This document shows, piece by piece, positions 12,315 to 24,274 of a stretch of 64,000 bases of DNA (positions are counted from its first letter, which is position 1; the number at the start of each line of letters is the position of its first letter). The stretch is from the NCBI GenBank assembly GCA_033002965.1, contig JAURVB010014690.1, positions 124,001 through 188,000 of the forward strand, read 5' to 3'. The translations under genes were made by a program, and so were the position numbers. Below the pieces are notes generated by a model. That model did not search any database. It saw nothing but the letters and a program-made list of their open reading frames with translations, and was not told the DNA's origin. The stretch is from Piper betle. Lineage: Eukaryota; Streptophyta; Magnoliopsida; Piperales; Piperaceae.

Positions 12315-12386
12315 ATTTAGGTCCGCCCGGGAGCGACGCCGGTGGAGAGCACCGTGATGACGCATCGCTCCCGGGCGGAGCTAAAT
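12315..12386. repeat. Near-perfect 22-bp inverted repeat (hairpin)
   Basis: Arms 12315-12336 and 12365-12386 pair with one mismatch; the core is CCGCCCGGGAGCGA against TCGCTCCCGGGCGG. The 28-base loop itself contains CGGTG and CACCG that can pair. The arms end in ATTTAG/CTAAAT, so this could be the folded core of a small inverted-repeat transposon or a transcribed stem-loop. No target duplication is evident. Confidence 0.65.
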
Positions 12387-13721
12387 ATGGTTCGAAGTAC
12401 GCGCAGGAATAAGACCGAGGTCATGCTCTGGTACATCACAACAACAAGACAACAAAACACAGCCAGGATTACACGACAATATTAGAATTTAGAACTGACT
12501 CTTTTCTTCTTCCTTCACTTGCAATCGACCTCTTGGGGGAAGCAAACAATAGCAGTAAACATACACACAGCTTCAACCAATAAATTTTGCTTCAAACAAT
12601 GCTGGAATCACATTTGTACAATCACCTAAGAGTCGAGCAAACAATATCAGTAAAAGCACCCATGGAGCTAGGAAGCAAACACACTATGATTGGTTATTTG
12701 TTATTATTATTATATTTAGATTTCTTTAAAGTATTTGTCTAAGCTATATTTTATTTTTATTTTTTTCAAAGCGTTGGCTAGATTTGCTTGTTAGGGTGGA
12801 GTCAATCTTTGTGGTTTAACGTGCATGGAATAGGTTGTCGATGTAGTCCTGGTGTTGAGTCCACAATTCCAGCCTGATCGTATAGATAGCGTCTGTTAAT
12901 GAGAGTATAATATATTAAAACAGGCGTTCAAGTCTGGAACTAAAGCTACTGGGTACAAGTGATCTAACTTGGTCAATTTCATGTATGCTTGGTGAGTGCA
13001 CCAAATTAGACTGGCTTACCATTTAAAACTTGAATCTATTATGTAGAGAATCATCCAGCGTAGATCATTTAGGAACAAACCTTGAAAGATAATATTATTG
13101 AAATGGGGATTCATTTGTTCTACAAGAGAACAAATAAGCTTGCATGGCAACAAGGAACAAGTTTATTGGAACCTAGCGTAATTAACAAGCGAACAGGTTA
13201 TGAACATAGCGTCCATCATATTATACATTTTTATACACATGAAAACTAAATTTGACCGCAAACTTCTATGCTATGGAGCCAAAACTGAGTTTCCCAAACA
13301 CAGAGAACGTGGATGAGAGAGCATCGCGCCATTCTCTAAAATTGCTATATAACCAACTAATCCTAAATCAAATCAACTAAACTATAGTAAAAATAAATCA
13401 GTAAGCCGAATAGGAACAACTCACAAGGCTTAGGCAGGATATTTCATGGAAGCCACAACTAATTATAACGGTTGAACTTACGCAAAAACCCATGGACACG
13501 GACTTAGACTTCCATACTCCAAGTTCCTCAAGTCTCACCTTCCAAATTGCGTACCGTCCAGTATGACGGCGCTTTGTCATATATATAATTCGGCCTTGTG
13601 ACAGCCCAAACAACCAAACTCCACTCCTAACTTGCTCAATTTGTTACAAATTCTTTCAAGATCATCTTCTTCTGATTTATACATTTGATAGTAAGAATAA
13701 AGTTGAGAATAGGAAGAAGAC
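12387..13721. other. Upstream region of the PAL pseudogene
   Basis: AT-rich sequence with no open frame of note. Apart from a TATA-like site near 13579 and a purine-rich probable 5' leader just before 13722, I see no defined element. Confidence 0.4.
13579..13590 (+). promoter_or_regulatory. Possible TATA box of the PAL pseudogene
   Basis: CATATATATAAT lies about 132 bases upstream of the PAL start codon, which allows a leader of about 100 bases. Its presence argues that the intronless PAL is not simply a promoterless retrocopy. Confidence 0.4.
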
Positions 13722-15725
13722 ATGGCAGGAGTGAAGTGTGAGATCAGTGGTGCAACTAGCTGCCATGGCCAAGACCCTCTCAACTGGGCTGCATTGGCCG
13801 ACGCCTTCAAAGGCAGTCACTAAGACCAAGTGAAGAAGATGGTCGCCGACTACCGCTCCGGCAAGGTGGAGCTAGCCGGCGCCGGTCTCACCGTCGGCCT
13901 GGTCACCGCCGTCGCCAGGTCGACCTCGGCCGGCGACGTCCCGGTCGAGCTCTGCCCGGACAACCGCTCCAAGGTCGACGAGTGCAGCAAGTGGGTGACG
14001 GACAGCACCCGCAAAGGCGTGGACAGTTATGGCGTCACCACCGGCTTCGGCGCTACCTCCCACCGGAGAACCGACCAGGCCGCCGCACTGCAGAGGGAGC
14101 TCATTCGCTTCTTGAACGCAGGCGTCTTCACCTGCGCCGAGAAGCTACCGGTGCCGACAACCCGCGCCGCCATGCTCGTCCGGCCAACACTCTCATGCAG
14201 GGCTACTCCGGCATCCGGTGGGAGGTGCTGGACGCCATCGCCGGGCTCCTCAACCACGGCATCACCCCCGTCCTTCCCCTCCGGGGAACCATAACCGCCT
14301 CCGGCGACCTCGTGCCGCTCTCTTACATCGCCGGGCTGCTCACCGGCCGCCCGAACGCGAGGGCGGTGACCTTCGACGGCGAGGTGCTCGGCTCCGCCGC
14401 CACCTTGGAGAAGGCCGGCGTTGCCACCGGCCCGTTCGAGTTGCAGGCCAAGGAAGGTCTGGCCTTGGTGAACGGCACCGCCGTCGGCTCTGCTCTAGCT
14501 GCCATTGTACTATACGATGCCAACATCCTCGCCCTCCTCGCCGAGGTGCTCTCGGCTGTTTTCTGCGAGGTGATGAACGGGAAACCGGAGTACGCCGACC
14601 ATCTCACCCACAAGCTCAAGCACCACCCGGGCCAGATCGAGTCAGCCGCCATTATGGAGCACCTGCTCGAAGGAAGCTCCTACATGAAAGCCGCTCAGAA
14701 GCTCCATGAAATGGATCCCCTCCAGAAGCCGAAGCAGGACAGGTACGCGCTCAGAACGTCGCCCCAATGGTTGGGACCTCAGATCGAAGTGATCAGAGCT
14801 GCAACCCTAATGGTGGAAAAGAGATCAACTCCGTTAACGACAACCCACTGATCGATGTCTTGAGGAGCAAGGCCTTGCATGGCGGCAACTTCCAAGGGAC
14901 GCCCATTGGCGTCTCCATGGATAACACCCGGCTGGCCTTGGCGGCCATCGGGAAGCTCATGTTTGCGCAGTTCTCCGAGCTGGTGAACGACTTCTACAAC
15001 AATGGCCTGCCTTCTAATCTCACAGGCGGGCCGAACCCAAGCTTGGATTACGGGTTCAAAGGAGGAGAGATCGCCATGGCGTCCCACACATCGGAGCTCC
15101 AGTTCTTGGCCAACCCGGTCACCAACCACGTCCAAAGCGCAGAGCAGCACAACCAGGACGTGAACTCCCTCGGCCTCATCTCGGCCAGGAAAACAGAGGA
15201 AGCGGTGGAGATAGTCAAGCTCATGTCCTCCACCTACCTCGTAGCTCTGTGCCAGGCCGTCGACCTTCGCCATGCGGAGGAGAACCTCAAGGAGACGGTG
15301 AAGCAGGTTGTAAGCAAGGAGGCGAGGAGGGCCCTTGCCGTCGGCACCGACGGGGAGCCACTGCTGTCTCGGTTCTGGGAGAAGGACCTCCTCCGGGTGG
15401 TGGAGGCGGAGCATGTCTTCTCCTACATCGACGACGCATGCAACCCAAACTACCCATTAATGCAGAAGCTCAGGAACGTCATGGTTGAGAAGGCCATGGA
15501 AAAGGACAATGCCGGCGCTGGCGTACTGGGACTGATCGGAGCGTTCGAGGAGGAGCTCAAGGCGAGGCTGCCCAAGGAGGTGGAGACGGCGAGGAGGAGG
15601 ATTGAAGAAGGGGAAGCGGGGATTGGGAATAGGATAAAGGAGTGCAGGTCGTACCCGTTGTATAGGTTGGTAAGGGAGGAGTTGAAGACGAGCTTGCTGT
15701 TAGGGGAGAATACAGGATCCCCGGG

Positions 15726-17482
15726 TGTCATGCCGCCAAACTTGGCCTTGCGATGACAGCATAGTTCATGGATGAGCCGCCATGAATATGCACCGAGTGG
15801 GAACACTCACTCCATGGATGAGTTGCCATGGAGACCGTAGACGAGTTGCCACGGGCGTGCACGAGGCACGTTAGGAGCGAAAGAGCAACTTGGCCTTGAG
15901 CGGCGAGTTGTGGTCATTGCTTGGAGAGCATGACTAACCTTGCATGAGTATTGGAACATACTCGGATGCGTGGGACGACAGGGGTCGGGCATCACGAATG
16001 TACCATGGTGGTATAGCAAGGTCTCTTTGGTTCGGGCATGATGAGGATGCATGCCGAACCTTGCCGGACTTGGAGAAGTGTCGGCATACCTCGAGTAGAC
16101 TTGCTTTGGACTACGAAGACAATGGTTAAAGGCTTCGGCAACTTTCGGTAAAGAGTTTGGGAAATCACCCGGGGTGACTACCCGACTTGCCCGAGCAACT
16201 TGCCTGCGGGTTGTCGGCAGGGTACCCGTCCGTCACCCGAAAAATGAACGGAAGAATTTCTTGACGGAGAAGAAGCACACTAGTTCGTGGAAGCAAGGAG
16301 ATGCTAGAGGTAGCATATCGGAGTGAGTAAACCCCTATATAGCGAGTTATGGCAATGTACGCCGGTAGAGCGAGTTTGGCTACAACTCCCAAAGGTAAGG
16401 AAAAGTTTCCTTTGCTATATAGGGAGGGGGTGGTCTCTCAATGGGTGGTGCCTAAAGACACCCACCTCCTACTCACTCAATGGGTTCCAAACATGATGTG
16501 GACCATGAGTGGGGGTCTTGGCGGGCTTCGTTGGTTGGAGGACCTTCGTAGCTCCTCGTGCTTGCTTGGGGTCAAGCACGAGCGGTGTTGGCGGGCAACA
16601 CTGGCCGAGACTTATTGTGGTGGGGGTTACGCCCATGATACCAGGAAGGTGGACCACTATGCTTTGGGCACTTGCCAAGCATAGGCGTGTTTCCTACCGG
16701 AAAGTTGGTTGGGCGAATACCACACCACACACTAGCAAGTACACGGACACTTGCTAGCGTATGGACCCTGGGCGGACAGCGTTGGTCATGGGACCTTCGT
16801 AGTTCCTTGTGTTGGCGTGGCGCCAAGCACGAGCAGTGTTGGCGGGCAGCACTGGCCATGACTTAGTGATTGTGGTTATACCCATGATACTAGAAAGGTG
16901 GACTGCTATGCTTTGGGCGCTTGCCAAGCCTAGGTAGTTTCCTACCGGAACGTTGGTTGGGCAAAGACCACATCACACTCGAGCAAGTTCAAGGAACGCT
17001 TGCTAGCCAATCAAGATAAGCGGAGTTTGCCCATGTTGGATCGAGACGGATGCTGGGAAACAAAGTAACGCTTGTTGGCTCGTCGTGTTGCAGAGGCACA
17101 CGATACTTGTGGCGGTAACGGCAGGGGCATTACCGGGTCAGTAGTGAAGAGATGCACTACCGTGCTATGCTGGTGCCTTGCGAGGCAGGTTCTGCGGGAC
17201 CTTTGAGGAATGGTGTTTGGCTGAGGTAGCCTTGCACTTAGGTCAGGCAGCATTGTGGACACCGAGAGCCGTTAGATGCGCGACAAGTGAAGTAGACACG
17301 TGAAGCACTGTGTTGGATGCCTGCTATTCCGCTGCGCTATCGTCAGGCTTATGTGTGCTGATCGTGATCGAAGTGAAAGATCGGCCTCTTGTGCCGATTC
17401 AATGGGAAGGCTGGCCCAGTATTGGAGGGTACTTGGGCGCCGCACGTCGGGTTTCGACCGGGTTGGTCTGCCCCTCGTGACA
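15726..17482. mobile_element. Solo LTR-like insertion in the last PAL codons (1757 bp)
   Basis: Ends are TGTCATGCC...CCTCGTGACA, giving TG...CA with a TGTCA/TGACA inverted tip. The flanks CGGG (15722-15725 and 17483-17486) form a 4-bp target duplication; a 5-bp CCGGG with one base lost on the right is equally possible. Excising the element and one copy restores the PAL frame as Gly-Ser-Pro-Gly-Glu-Glu-Phe. There is no internal coding region and no paired LTR, so it looks like a solo LTR of a family different from the 3 kb LTRs. Confidence 0.85.
16512..17010. repeat. Tandem duplication, unit about 250 bp
   Basis: Two adjacent diverged copies inside the LTR in PAL, offset by 251 bases: GACCTTCGTAG starts at 16541 and again at 16792. 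Shared words include AAGCACGAGC, TGTTGGCGGGCA, CCATGATAC, TTTCCTACCGGAA and TTGGTTGGGC. LTR-internal duplications of this kind are common; a regulatory role is not shown. Confidence 0.8.
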
Positions 17483-17592
17483 CGGGGGAGGAGTTCGACA
17501 AGGTGTTTGCCGCCATCAAAGCTGGGAAGCACATTGATCCCTTGTTTGAGTGCTTGCATGGATGGAATGGTGCACCTCTCCCCATTTCTTGA

Positions 17593-18912
17593 AGAAGGAT
17601 CAACAAAAGACCACTCTATCATTTTTTATTTTTCTAAATTTTCAACAAACACCAATTTCACCCGTTATCTCTAAATTTTTTAATTTATATTTTCACGCAC
17701 ATGTAAGCAAGTGGTTAATTGAATCCAAAAAGTAAAAAGAATATAAAGACACAAAATAAACTCTTTCTCCCGGTCAACATCTCCTTTCCTTCTCCCTCTT
17801 GGTTGCCAAATCAATAAGATTAAATGTTAGTAATTCGAACTTAGACGTGTAATTTTAAGGAGGTTGTACCCACATATCATTTATTATGTTATCATGTGAT
17901 TTGTTTGAAAGATTTATGCATGGATAATATGTAAATTTATATTTTTATACTAGTTCCATAGTAAAGTATGTTAAATTCATGATAATATATTAAAATTACG
18001 ATGATGATTATGAACTCCTTACAAAAAAATTGTTTAAAGTTATAGTATAATGTTTAGATATATGTTGAATAATAATCATGAAGCAAAGTTAAAATTTTTT
18101 TATGTTTCATCGAAGTGTTAATAGTTTATATTTTTGGATTATTAAAAATCGGCTAGAAATATAACTCAAAGTTGATACATGAATTAAAAGTTTAGAAAAT
18201 GCACTTGGGATAGAACTTGTAAATCTTGAAATAAGCTTTCTAATAAGCTTTTGAAGACAATAAGAATAATCTAAATCAGAGTTATATATTGGACATTATA
18301 AATGATTTACTTCAGGGGTAAAATTATCTAATTTCATATCCAAATCATAGGACTTGTAATTATCCATTAAAACTCATATTAAACATCTCTAAGTATTTCC
18401 TAAATCATAGAAAAGGTCTTAAGAATAAGATCAAGGTATGCTTTGTTCTATTTATTATGGACATGTTTGTGATTGGTCTTATTAAATTATTAATTAAATA
18501 GGTTACTAATAAAAATACTAATTATATATTGTAATGATAATATTAGTCTAAATAAGGAATTACATTATGTTATAAAGGCCTTATGACATATGTGGTGTAA
18601 CATTGTAACTGATTTATCATAATAAGGCATGACTAATGTCTAATGGGTAGTTTATGTTCCTTCTAGTGATGAATATTTATATGATGCGTAATGCAATTCT
18701 ATTGATCTTGATGAGAGATTCTCCAGATTTTGATGAGTAATAATAAATGAATGACCATGAAAGTATGAATGAAGTATGAATTATATTTACTTATGATTAT
18801 GATGTTAGAGTTATTACATTATGCATGTTATGACATTCATGTAGGACGAGATATGTAATGATACTACGCTTATGTAATTATTCAGGCTAGGGGCACACTA
18901 GAAATGATCTCA
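17593..18912. other. AT-rich intergenic region; no gene seen
   Basis: Follows the PAL stop directly. Strongly AT-rich with no coding frame, no poly(A) tail after the PAL stop and no recognised element until the old LTR starting at 18913. Confidence 0.5.
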
Positions 18913-20389
18913 TGTAATATTTAGCTTCGGGTTATGGTCTTATCCGCTTATAATTTTGCCTGGATAGGACCAATCTAGAGTCGATTTGAGTGAGCTTGAT
19001 CCATACCAAGTTTCAGACCATGAGTATGAGGTCCAAATGGTTGTATGAGCATGTTATGGTGGCTGAGTATGCCTGATATGTATATGATAGCTTCAGTTAG
19101 GCTACAAAAGAGCATGAGTTATCAGTGTATACACGAGGTATACAAATAATTTTTACGGGCTAGCCAGAGTTTTAGGCCTATATCTAAATCGTTAGAGTGT
19201 TTAGTATTTGTTTGGGATTTTCAAGGTATCTCATTTACATGCATCTTAGGGATTCCAGATTATCGAATTGCCCCAATGGACCCAACTTTATTGAGTTGTA
19301 GATTTTCACCCAATTGAGTTGAGGGTTTCGTGACTTATTAAGCCTTCTTGCATTGATTCCCAAATAGAGAATCACTTTTAGGACTCGAGTCAGCTTTAAT
19401 TTTGACAGTCTCGATTCGAGTTTTCCATATATATATATACCCATAGGTAGTCCCGAGTAGGCCACGAGTTGTCATACATTCAGATCATGCAACATGACAA
19501 GATCAAAGCCGTCCACGTTAGCCGTAGCTTTTACCCATCAATTTTCAGAGATTTTTCTCCCATTTTCGGAGTTTTACACCCCTAGCACTACTGCCACTTC
19601 AGCTTGGTCCTCCGCCGGCCACTGGACTAGTACCCCCATGACCACCTCGCGACAAGCTTTCAAACCATACCCAGCTCCGGCATCAGCACCACTGCAATAG
19701 CCGCCAGAGACAACTTTTTTATCGATGGTTTCCAATGCAATTGCCATCGTTCGAGCCGTTTTTCGGCCACTAATGAGCCACCTATGGCCGATCTAACCAC
19801 CCACACAATTTTTCTTCGCCAATATCTTCATTTTGAGACCACCCATGACCATTGTCGTGGCCGCGATTGCCGCTGGCGACGCCGCCACGCTCGGCGATGA
19901 TTCTGCCCCCTTCTGGCCAGCCAACGGCCGAACCTTTCCGATTGTCACCACTAGCACCTTCGCCTTGACTCCCTCTGCCGATTGAGACTAGCAGCAGCCT
20001 CCGCCGAGCTGTAGTAAGAATTTTTTGGCAACGGGAACCGGCTACCTTGTCAAACCTGCTTGCCAACGTTTGTGCCCTCTTGCCTGATCCTGTTCACCAG
20101 CCCAACAATTTTGACAGCGTTTGCGCCCTCTTGCCCAATCCTGTTCACCTGCCCAACAATCCTATGGTCATGCCCAAGTCTGTGTTCGCATCTAGTTACT
20201 CGACCTAGCTATCGAGTCCAGCCCAGCCAGCAGTGTGGCTTGACACGGTTTGAGCCAACTCGGTCGACTCGCACTGGTTGACTTGGTTTGTCATTTTCAG
20301 ACATTTTCAACCTGTTCTTAACCATTTTTTGACCGATTTGAGTAATTCGAGAACCCCTACATTTGTTTAGATATATAATCATATTATTT

Positions 20390-20960
20390 ATTATATTTTG
20401 ATGTTTTTTAGTGTTTTTATTTATTTGTTTATTTACTTATTTATTTATTTATTCATTATTGTTTATTTCTTTTATTTATATGTTGTCATATATGATGAAT
20501 GCTTGTGGGATTGTTTATTATTATTATTGAAATATTCACTTATTAATATTGATTTTATTCATGTTTACTAAATTTTATTTATTTATTTGTTTGTTGTGTG
20601 TGTGTTAATATTTGTTTGTATTTAATTACGTATTTCGTATTGGATAACTATGACATTATTATTGTTTATAATTAATTAAAATTAAGTACTTGTTTATTTG
20701 TTTATTTATTTATAGAATGATTATGTATTTATTTATTTAATTATTTATATGTTTTAATAACACGTATATATATGATATTTACTCGAGTTTAGGAGTATAT
20801 TTGAATAGCATAATTATATTATCACTTTATGATTGGAGTATTATTATTTTCATGTATTTATTATTTATCTATTTATTCATGAGTGTATTTATTTATTTAT
20901 TATTTGTTTGTTACTTTTTTTAATGTATTGATTTACGTGCTAGATGTTTAGTTATAAGTT
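20390..20960. repeat. TTTATTTA simple-sequence tract
   Basis: About 570 bases of T/A-rich units such as TTTATTTATTT within the old plus-strand LTR; the complement of the tract at 9590-10330, as expected from the opposite orientation of the host LTRs. Confidence 0.8.
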
Positions 20961-20973
20961 TATTCAGCATTGT

Positions 20974-23900
20974 TGTAAAACCCGTGACTCGAGTCAGGGT
21001 TTTATAGTTGTTAGTCGGTCGGTTTGACCGTGGTTCGAGTCTGTTCAGCTTTCGGAACACATGTGCAGGGCTGAGGCCGACCGTGCGCACATGCTATGAG
21101 GGTTCATGTATACCCAAATATCGATGATAGCGTTAGATACGCATCAGCAGACTGAATTATCAGTAGATATGAGAGTATACAGTTGATGATTTTATTTTTT
21201 TCATGTTGTGACCATAGAATTAGTTTAGGTCGAATAACGCATTAGGACGCGTTGGATGGTATTTGGGTGGGTTATTAGTTATACAGCATGTCATTTGGAT
21301 GTTGTGTTGTTTTATTTGATTATATGGGATTTTTCCCAATTTTCCTTGATTTTTCTAGGATTTATTCCGAGTTAGTTATCATTCTTGACTCGAGCCGGTG
21401 TCGAGTCAAGTATTATTTACAAGTTTGCCACCGCCCTATACTTCTCATCTTCTTCCCTGACGTCTTCACCGCCACCGCCCTTGAGGTTGTCGCCACCGCC
21501 GCCGATGCCACCTCGCCGCCGATTGACGCCGCCTAGCCCGGCCGTGCCATCGCCTTGCTGCCTCGACTACGCACGGCCACCGTCCAGCCGTCGCAATGCT
21601 GGAAAATGCCCTCGATTTCACGGCCGTTCCCGACGCGATTCTGCCGCTGTCTGCGCCGGACTGCTGCCGCCGTGACGTCAAAGCTCTCCCTCGACTTCCC
21701 TACCTTTCCCCCTTACCTAGCGCCGCCGTCAAGGCCGGCCGTGGGTCTGATTGGAGCGACTGACCGCCCCGACCGCACTCGACGCCGCCGTGGCTGCCCT
21801 TGTTGTCACCACCATTGGGTCAAGCTCGCTAAGATGGTGCTAACCCATACCTCTGATTGCCCCGCCGGAGCAGTCGCCGAAAACCACTGGAACTGCCGGA
21901 AAACCGCCGGCACAGTCACTGGAAAACCGCCAACTCGTCTTCACCGCCTTCGTCCGTCAGCACCAATCGCGAGGTGGTTCTTCCTTCTTTTTTAGAATTA
22001 TTACATACATGTTGTGGTCATGGCAGCATATTAGAATTAATTTTGTTAACTTCATGATTTTAGTTTAATTAATTATGAATTATGATAAACATGTGATGAT
22101 TAGCGTAGATTGTGTTGTGTGATGTAAATGCTCACTAATGAAATTGTTAGTAAACCATGGAATAATTAATTAAATGCTTGTTAACGAGTTAATATATGAA
22201 TTTGCATGATTTAGGTTTTGCATGCTAGTATTAAGTTAAACGGATTAAATTGATTAAACCATTGTCACCTAATTAGAATATGTATGTTTTGAAATTGCAA
22301 TTAAAAGTGTTAGGTAATAAATAACGTATGAATCATAAAATTATTAACTTGCTTGACAATTAGAGATTTAGTGTGATTGTTGAGATGATTGTCATGTTTG
22401 ATTAGATTCATGTATGAATGTGGATATATTAGTTATATAGGCGTGCATCATATATGTATGGACGTTAGTAAATAGTTATGTCTATGTAGGTTCGTTGCAG
22501 GAGCTCGCCGTCTAGGCACGAGACTGCGCATGGCGCTTTTGACAGGTCCGTTAGGACACACTTCTCAGGTTTTATCACTCTACTCTATCGGTGATTTGAT
22601 TTATCGATCGTAGGACGTGTCAGGTGGATGATTTATCGGACCCCACCTAACACGTGCCATCTGGTCGGTTGTTTTTGGAATTAATAACCCTCGAGGATGA
22701 GATCCCTCGAGCTTTCGAAAATAAGATCCACCTCAAGTTGCCTTCGTGTCTATTATAATAAATCCTGACGCAACCCTATAAATAGTTTTATCGAGTTTTC
22801 AGTGAGACAAGAGAAGATGACAGGTCCGTTAGGACACGCTTCTCAGGTTTTATCACTCTACTCTATCGGTGATTTGATTTATCGATCGTAGGACGTGTCA
22901 GGTGGATGATTTATCGGACCCCACCTAACACGTGTCATCTGGTCGGTTGTTTTTGGAATTAATAACCCTCGAGGATGAGATCCCTTGAGCTTTCGAAAAT
23001 AAGATCCACCTCAAGTTGCCTTCGTGCATATTATAATAAATCCTGACGCAACCCTATAAATAGTTTTATCAAGTTTTCAGTGAGACAAGAGAAGATGAAT
23101 CGACTTGCACGCGCTATGAGCGGATGCCGTGCCAGTCAAAGCGGGCTCTGGATTAGTGCCAGTGGACTGTTCCATTCCTGAGGGATCTTGACAACTCCAC
23201 GTTTGAGTTCCTCACACCCGGAGAACGTGGAGATTTATGGGTACTGTTTAGTACAGCGCATGTCCAGACTTGTGGTTCAAAGGGTACTAAAGGCGACTGC
23301 CTGAGAGTGCTCGGCCTTCGTGCTCAAGGCCAGGAGTAATATGGAGGTTCGGAGAGGGCTTAGGATAAAGTTTTACGTGAAGTACTAAAAAAAGTGCCGA
23401 GAGCGGCACAATACCAGATAGATCAGGATGTTGTTGAGTCAGCTGCTCAACGGCTCCTTTGTAGTTGCCCTTATGAGAGTTCTTGAGGAAGATATATGAT
23501 TGTTTGCTTTCCATGAGAGTTTGCTCTCATGTTCCAGCTTGATATTAGTTATTTCCAGACCAGTGACACCCGTTGCTGACTTTTTTATACTATATGTAGG
23601 TGAGGACGATGAATGGTGTATGCCGGCCTTGACGAAGGATTAGTGTTTGCATTGCACACACATACCTGGCGCCGCGCCGACTTTTGCGTAAGATGTAATG
23701 TGATTGGCTGTTGTATTAGATTTATATGTTTGTGTATATATGCATGTGTTTGTGAGGCTTGTATGCCTTGTTTTAGAAATGCTTGGAAATGTTCTAATGT
23801 CCAGGAATGATCAGCTATGTTGAGTTGAAAATGAACAAAAACATAATGAGCATGAATTGCAGGTGGGCGAGATGCCAATTACAATATGTGTGGATGATTT

Positions 23901-24274
23901 GAATTCTATTGCGATATAAATTATTGTTTTTTATATATACTATATTGTGCTGTATTTTAATAGGTCGTCCCCTTATTGCACTTTTAGGGGAGACTCTGTC
24001 TGTTTTATTCCAGGATTTTTATGAATTTTGTTGCCATTTTAATTATTTTTGTGTGTGGCTATCATCATGACATTCACGTAGTATCCTGTTAGGGTTTTGC
24101 ATCTCATTCATATATTGTTTGTGTATTAGCGGCGTGCTCCATCTTGAGACGTCGAGAGGGTTATGTCGTAGCCGTTTAGGTTTTGGGTCAGCCAACTTAA
24201 TCAGTTTACGAGTAGTTCGATCCTTCGTAATAGTTCTAGTCCGGGTTGAGAGTAAACCGGATTGGGGTGTTACA
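20974..24274 (+). mobile_element. Young solo LTR, copy C (about 3.3 kb)
   Basis: TGTAAAACCCG...GGTGTTACA, flanked by a perfect duplication ATTGT (20969-20973 and 24275-24279), inserted in the old LTR 18913-25495. It carries the hairpin CTTGACTCGA/TCGAGTCAAG (21384-21393 and 21401-21410), a GC-rich block (about 21420-21970) and the TTGCACTTTTAGGGG motif near 23975. It is the longest young copy because a 278-bp segment that includes the promoter is duplicated in tandem. It belongs to the same family as A, B, D and E but to neither pair. Confidence 0.94.
22541..23096 (+). repeat. 278-bp tandem duplication covering the LTR promoter
   Basis: GACAGGTCCGTTAGGACAC starts at 22541 and again at 22819; the copies (22541-22818, 22819-23096) are almost identical. 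Each contains the CCTCGAG palindrome pair region and a TATAAATAG box (22777-22785 and 23055-23063), so this LTR has two core promoters in tandem. Other copies have a single unit. Confidence 0.92.

Larger units (their letters stand above)
13722..17592 (+). pseudogene. PAL: Phenylalanine ammonia-lyase pseudogene, interrupted by an LTR
   Basis: PAL deaminates phenylalanine to cinnamate, the entry step of phenylpropanoid metabolism. The relic starts [14 protein letters not shown] and keeps family landmarks: [15 protein letters not shown], the Ala-Ser-Gly that forms the MIO cofactor (14297-14305, in [11 protein letters not shown]), [14 protein letters not shown], and [12 protein letters not shown]. 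It is broken four ways: an in-frame TAA at 13821-13823 where the family has Leu (KGSH-Leu-D), a one-base deletion near 14184, a second in the A-run 14817-14820, and a 1757-bp LTR insertion at 15726-17482 that separates the last codons (EEFDKVF...[10 protein letters not shown], ending 17592). Removing the insertion with one 4-bp target copy and counting the two missing bases gives exactly 704 codons including stop, the usual PAL length. The usual PAL intron near the SHRR codons is absent, so it derives from an intronless PAL or a retrocopy. The coding part is GC-rich, unlike its surroundings. The two deletions might be sequence errors; the stop and insertion are not explained that way. Confidence 0.96.

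Noticed and set aside
15726..17482. PAL C-terminus replaced by a spliced alternative exon
   Set aside because: The TG...CA ends, the CGGG duplication and exact restoration of the PAL frame on excision fit a transposon insertion, not an intron or alternative exon.
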